A DNA stretch of 64,000 bases from Phanerodontia chrysosporium (Eukaryota; Basidiomycota; Agaricomycetes; Polyporales; Phanerochaetaceae): assembly GCA_001910725.1 (NCBI GenBank), contig MJGA01000005.1, forward strand, positions 1,240,001 to 1,304,000, read 5' to 3'. Positions 61,301 to 64,000 of this stretch are shown here, in pieces. Both the position numbers and the translations under genes were made by a program. A model generated the notes under the pieces. It had not been told where the DNA came from, did no database searches, and saw only the letters and a program-made list of their open reading frames with translations. Each line of letters begins with the position of its first letter. The first letter of the stretch is position 1.

Positions 61301-61520
61301 CTTCGTCATCCAGGTCCCGCGGACGACCGAGTACGAGGAGCTCGTGGAGCGCGTCGGGAAGAAGATCCGTCTGTGCGGGCCGCGGAGAGACGATGGGCCG
61401 CTGCGCGTCAAGTACAAGGACGAAGACGGCGACCTCGTCTCGCTGGGATCAACAGAAGACGTCCAGATGGCGTTCGAGTCGTTCCGGCCAGGAAGCCAAG
61501 TCACGCTCTACGTGCAATGA
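58329..61520 (+). CDS. CDC24: Cdc24-type guanine nucleotide exchange factor for Cdc42
   Basis: Seven exons join in frame to 920 residues: 58329-58793, 58845-59063, 59118-59291, 59419-59505, 59582-59674, 59737-60214 and 60274-61520. Cdc24 activates the polarity GTPase Cdc42 at growth sites. Domain order is typical. A CDC24 calponin-like region (about residues 75-180, VTQLWDCFALGVPLCYLFN) comes first. A Dbl-homology domain follows (about 205-390, ELIHTERKYVQDLETMQ, then LIKPVQRICKYPLLLE). A PH domain (about 395-540, ISNFGTLLLDD, HVFLFEKIILCCKE) precedes a Ser/Pro/Arg-rich linker and a C-terminal PB1 domain (about 835-920, VKVKVHFHEDIFVIQVP, RVKYKDEDGDLVSL) that in yeast binds Bem1. ATG at 58329 begins MTSAAGRKKS; the frame is open upstream, so the start is an inference. 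The reading frame shows no breaks. Confidence 0.93.
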
Positions 61521-63243
61521 GCAGACGCTCGATCCCCATTTTCCCTGTGTCTCGTCTTCCGTAACCTCGCTGTGTCGCATTCGCTCTTCGTTCACCTCCG
61601 CTCATCTGTCGATCCCCGGAAACTACGCAACCTGCTGAATCCTGACCATCGCATTATCATTATACGGAATTTTCTTACTACACCTGCACACTCGTTTGGT
61701 CGACTCGCGTTTTTCTCTTTCTCTCTTTATTCCCCTCGTCTGTATTACGACCCTGTCTACGATTTTTCTTCCTCGTTCTTTTCATGGTCCTCCCCGGTAT
61801 CCTACGCAGCTCGTGCACATCGATTAACACCCCCCTCCCACACTCTCCTTCAGCTTCTTCGCGCGTCTATATTCCCCCTCGTCTCTCAGCTTTTCGGGCG
61901 GGCGCGCTGGGTCCCCGTTTGGGCTCGGCAGCCTTGCGGGTTTGGAAGGTACTCAAGTCGCAGTAATGTTTCGTATTGTGTATCTTTTACTAGAGGCGTT
62001 GCAGTCTTGCTTTAGGCAGCTCTTCAATGGAAATCTACTTATCTTATCGCCCCCCAGCCACTAGCTCGTGTGACGTTGCACACTCGGGGCGGCAGGGCTC
62101 CTCCCCGCGACGCGATCCCGCAGCCTCGCAACGGTCCCGCGCGACAGACAGCGGCTGGCCGAAGGCGTTTCCCTCCCCCTGCACGTCAGCGACGTTCGGC
62201 AAGGTGCGCCAATTACGCCCTTGACGACGGGCTCTCGAACCCGCCTCCCACGCACTGACCATCCTTCCGCGGGGCGTGCATGGAATTCTGTCCTGCGCCC
62301 GTGTCGCTGGCCATGGCCCGGCGAACGCCGGGATCAGGGGGCGAGGAGGAACACAACAGGCCCTCGTCCCCGCGACCGTTGGGACCCTGCTGATAGGTGG
62401 GCGCACGGCTATCTGCGCTGCCTCTTCCGGGATTCTCGCGGTGTGCCCTCCTCGCACGCGGTGGCCAAGCCATTGCGCGTCCGTCGTCCTGCGAGGGTCA
62501 TGAGAGGATGCTGGTGTCTGTGGGAGAGGCACAGGCTCGGTACGATAGCGTTACTAGCCATCGCTGCCGTGGGTGCTCTGGTGTGTTCGCACTAGCGAGG
62601 TGTGCCTGTAACGCGGAAAGGTTAAATCGCGCTCAGTAGTTGTTGCCTGCCGAGCTGAGCGATCTTCATCTCAGGGTGTGGACGAATAAATCATTTTGAT
62701 AGGGATTTCAACCAGAGGCGTCCGGCAGGTGCAAATGCTGGTGCATTTTGTCATGCTTGTGTCGTATGCTTGACTTTGTACAGTCGATATACATATCTGC
62801 GCTCAACAGGAGTATCGGGTGTCGAGTCTCAATGCAAAGGTCAGTGCAGCTCATCAGCAGCATCTGGCTCATCTCAGCCGGCTTGATGACGACCCCCTCG
62901 TGTCTGAGGGGCCTTCCGCAAGTTGCCCAGTTTGGCAGGTCTTCTTCCATTCCCGGCGTGGTGCGTGCTCAGATACTTCTGATCACCTACATCCAACCAC
63001 GATGTTCATCCGCTAACGGCGCTAGATACTCAGGATTGTACACGGGATCTCTTCCGCCGCTCTCGCACATGACACCGTTAAAGTGAGTAACCGATGAGTC
63101 TCAGCACACGCGCGATCGACTCTCGACTCGGAGGGGTCGCAGCAGCAACACCAGGTTCGTGCAACGATGGGACTAGTCGGATGAGATGTTGCACTTAGAG
63201 ACGTGTCGGATCCACCGTTTACGCGGCGATTCACTGGTCGCAC

Positions 63244-63278
<35 letters not shown>

Positions 63279-63452
63279 TGTCTAGGGTTTAAAGTGCTAC
63301 CAACGAAGGGTAATGTACACTGGATGGGGTGAAATGAAAAATCGTGAGGTAAAGCAAAGGAGGGGTTCGCGGGCCCTGACGGGTGGGGCGAACGAAGAGC
63401 GCGACAAGTACACACGGAGGCACGGCGTGAGCCTAAGCCTAGGAGGGGGCGA
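61521..63452. other. Long non-coding region with a 30-base T tract
   Basis: About 1.9 kb beyond CDC24. The first 450 bp are pyrimidine-rich and may be its 3' UTR. Short frames on both strands have no domains and no convincing splice sites. An uninterrupted T run of about 30 bases lies at 63248-63277. I see no RNA gene or transposon ends. Confidence 0.5.
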
Positions 63453-64000
63453 TCAGGGGTCGAAGACCGGGCCTGGTGGCGCGTCTTCCTCATCAGAATC
63501 GGGCTCGGTGTCAGAATCGAGGTTGAGGGCGGCGCACAGGGGTCGGCGGGGCGCGATGGGAGCCGCCGCAGGGGCGGGGACGGCGCCGGCCTGTGGCTCG
63601 GGAGCGGACACCCCCGCAGCGCGCAGGACGGGGTGCATCCAGTCGGGGAACGCGGGCATAGCCACACCAGCCCCGTGGATGTCGGAGTACTCTCGCTCGA
63701 CGTGGCGCAGCGGGTGGTGGTGTGCGGTGACCCAGTTGCCGAACGGAGTGTCCGACCGGGCCCGCCGCCATGCGCGATACCATCGGCGCCGCTCAGTCGT
63801 CATCTGGAGGAAGAACAGCCACACGGGCGACTGCCAATCGGCAGCGCCCCCCTGTCGGGCAGGGAGGATGGTGTCGCGGACGTGCCCCATGAGGTCCTGC
63901 CACTCGAAAGTGCCTACCAAGGGGTTGAGGGTGAGGAACTCCTCGATGTGGCGGAGTGTCACGCGTTGCTCCCGGGCCTGGAGCTCGAGCTGCTTGCCCG
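63453..64000 (-). CDS. Protein of unknown function, 5' end beyond the window
   Basis: The minus-strand frame is open from the window edge to a stop at 63453-63455, so only the C-terminal 180 or so residues are visible. The segment visible at the edge (GKQLELQAREQRVTLRHIEE) looks helical and continues from outside. Trp-rich phrases follow (TFEWQDLMGH, WQSPVWLFFLQM, WYRAWRRARSD, FGNWVTAHHHPLRH). The tail is Pro/Ala-rich, then acidic (DSDTEPDSDEEDAPPGP). I do not recognise a domain. Dispersed uncharacterised or transposon-linked proteins in agaricomycetes can look like this, but that is only a guess. The T tract lies 175 bp downstream. Confidence 0.5.
   Translation of the reverse strand, partial: GKQLELQAREQRVTLRHIEEFLTLNPLVGTFEWQDLMGHVRDTILPARQGGAADWQSPVWLFFLQMTTERRRWYRAWRRARSDTPFGNWVTAHHHPLRHVEREYSDIHGAGVAMPAFPDWMHPVLRAAGVSAPEPQAGAVPAPAAAPIAPRRPLCAALNLDSDTEPDSDEEDAPPGPVFDP

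Overview
The window is nuclear DNA of a filamentous basidiomycete, probably an agaricomycete of the Polyporales type. The evidence is the gene content, dense packing, and many 45-65 nt GT-AG introns. A Zn2Cys6 regulator, a basidiomycete-style BTB/POZ protein and a family of small secreted proteins also fit. I see about 26 protein-coding loci, one tRNA and one complete Ty1/copia retrotransposon. I see no CRISPR array, operon or prokaryotic feature.

Layout. 1-2283 (-): Rax2-type polarity protein, cut by the window edge. 2440-2510 (-): tRNA-Gly(GCC). 2742-3313 (-): probable complex I small subunit. 3636-4097: unknown coiled-coil protein. 4472-5017: RPEL-repeat protein. 5204-5890 (-): DUF1279 membrane protein. 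6163-7629: S-adenosylmethionine decarboxylase with an upstream ORF. 8563-10033: PP2C-like phosphatase. 10252-11910 (-): protein with two tandem zinc clusters. 13569-14554 and 15185-16142: tandem pair of secreted paralogues. 16421-18474 (-): Dbf4. 18915-22288: gamma-tubulin complex component. 22717-24844 (-): Cdc6. 25322-26472: single-pass membrane protein. 26695-28567 (-): Spo11. 28877-30107 (-): BTB/POZ protein. 30494-32429: RGG-box protein. 32924-34324: mitochondrial carrier. 35111-39157: RhoGAP. 39637-43549: MGH1-like/GH63 glycosidase. 43880-45050 (-): multi-span membrane protein. 45583-50583: copia element. 51033-53906: Rap1-like BRCT/Myb protein. 54189-55649: phytanoyl-CoA dioxygenase family. 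55718-57903 (-): bifunctional Thi6. 58329-61520: Cdc24. 63453-64000 (-): unknown partial gene.

Function. Most loci are housekeeping genes with no common pathway. There is a noticeable group for cell cycle and cytoskeleton (Dbf4, gamma-tubulin complex, Cdc6, Spo11) and another for polarity and Rho signalling (Rax2, RhoGAP, Cdc24). The Cdc6 upstream region carries an MCB-type ACGCGT site. The copia element has near-identical LTRs and a 5-bp target duplication. It sits between the multi-span membrane gene and the Rap1-like gene, about 0.45 kb upstream of the latter.

Quality caution. At least twelve places in eight otherwise intact reading frames need exactly one extra base to stay open, usually beside a short G or C run. 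These look more like residual consensus deletions than real mutations. The affected genes are annotated as genes, with the break positions noted. Exon limits were worked out by hand from splice signals, reading phase and remembered family motifs; no alignment was run.
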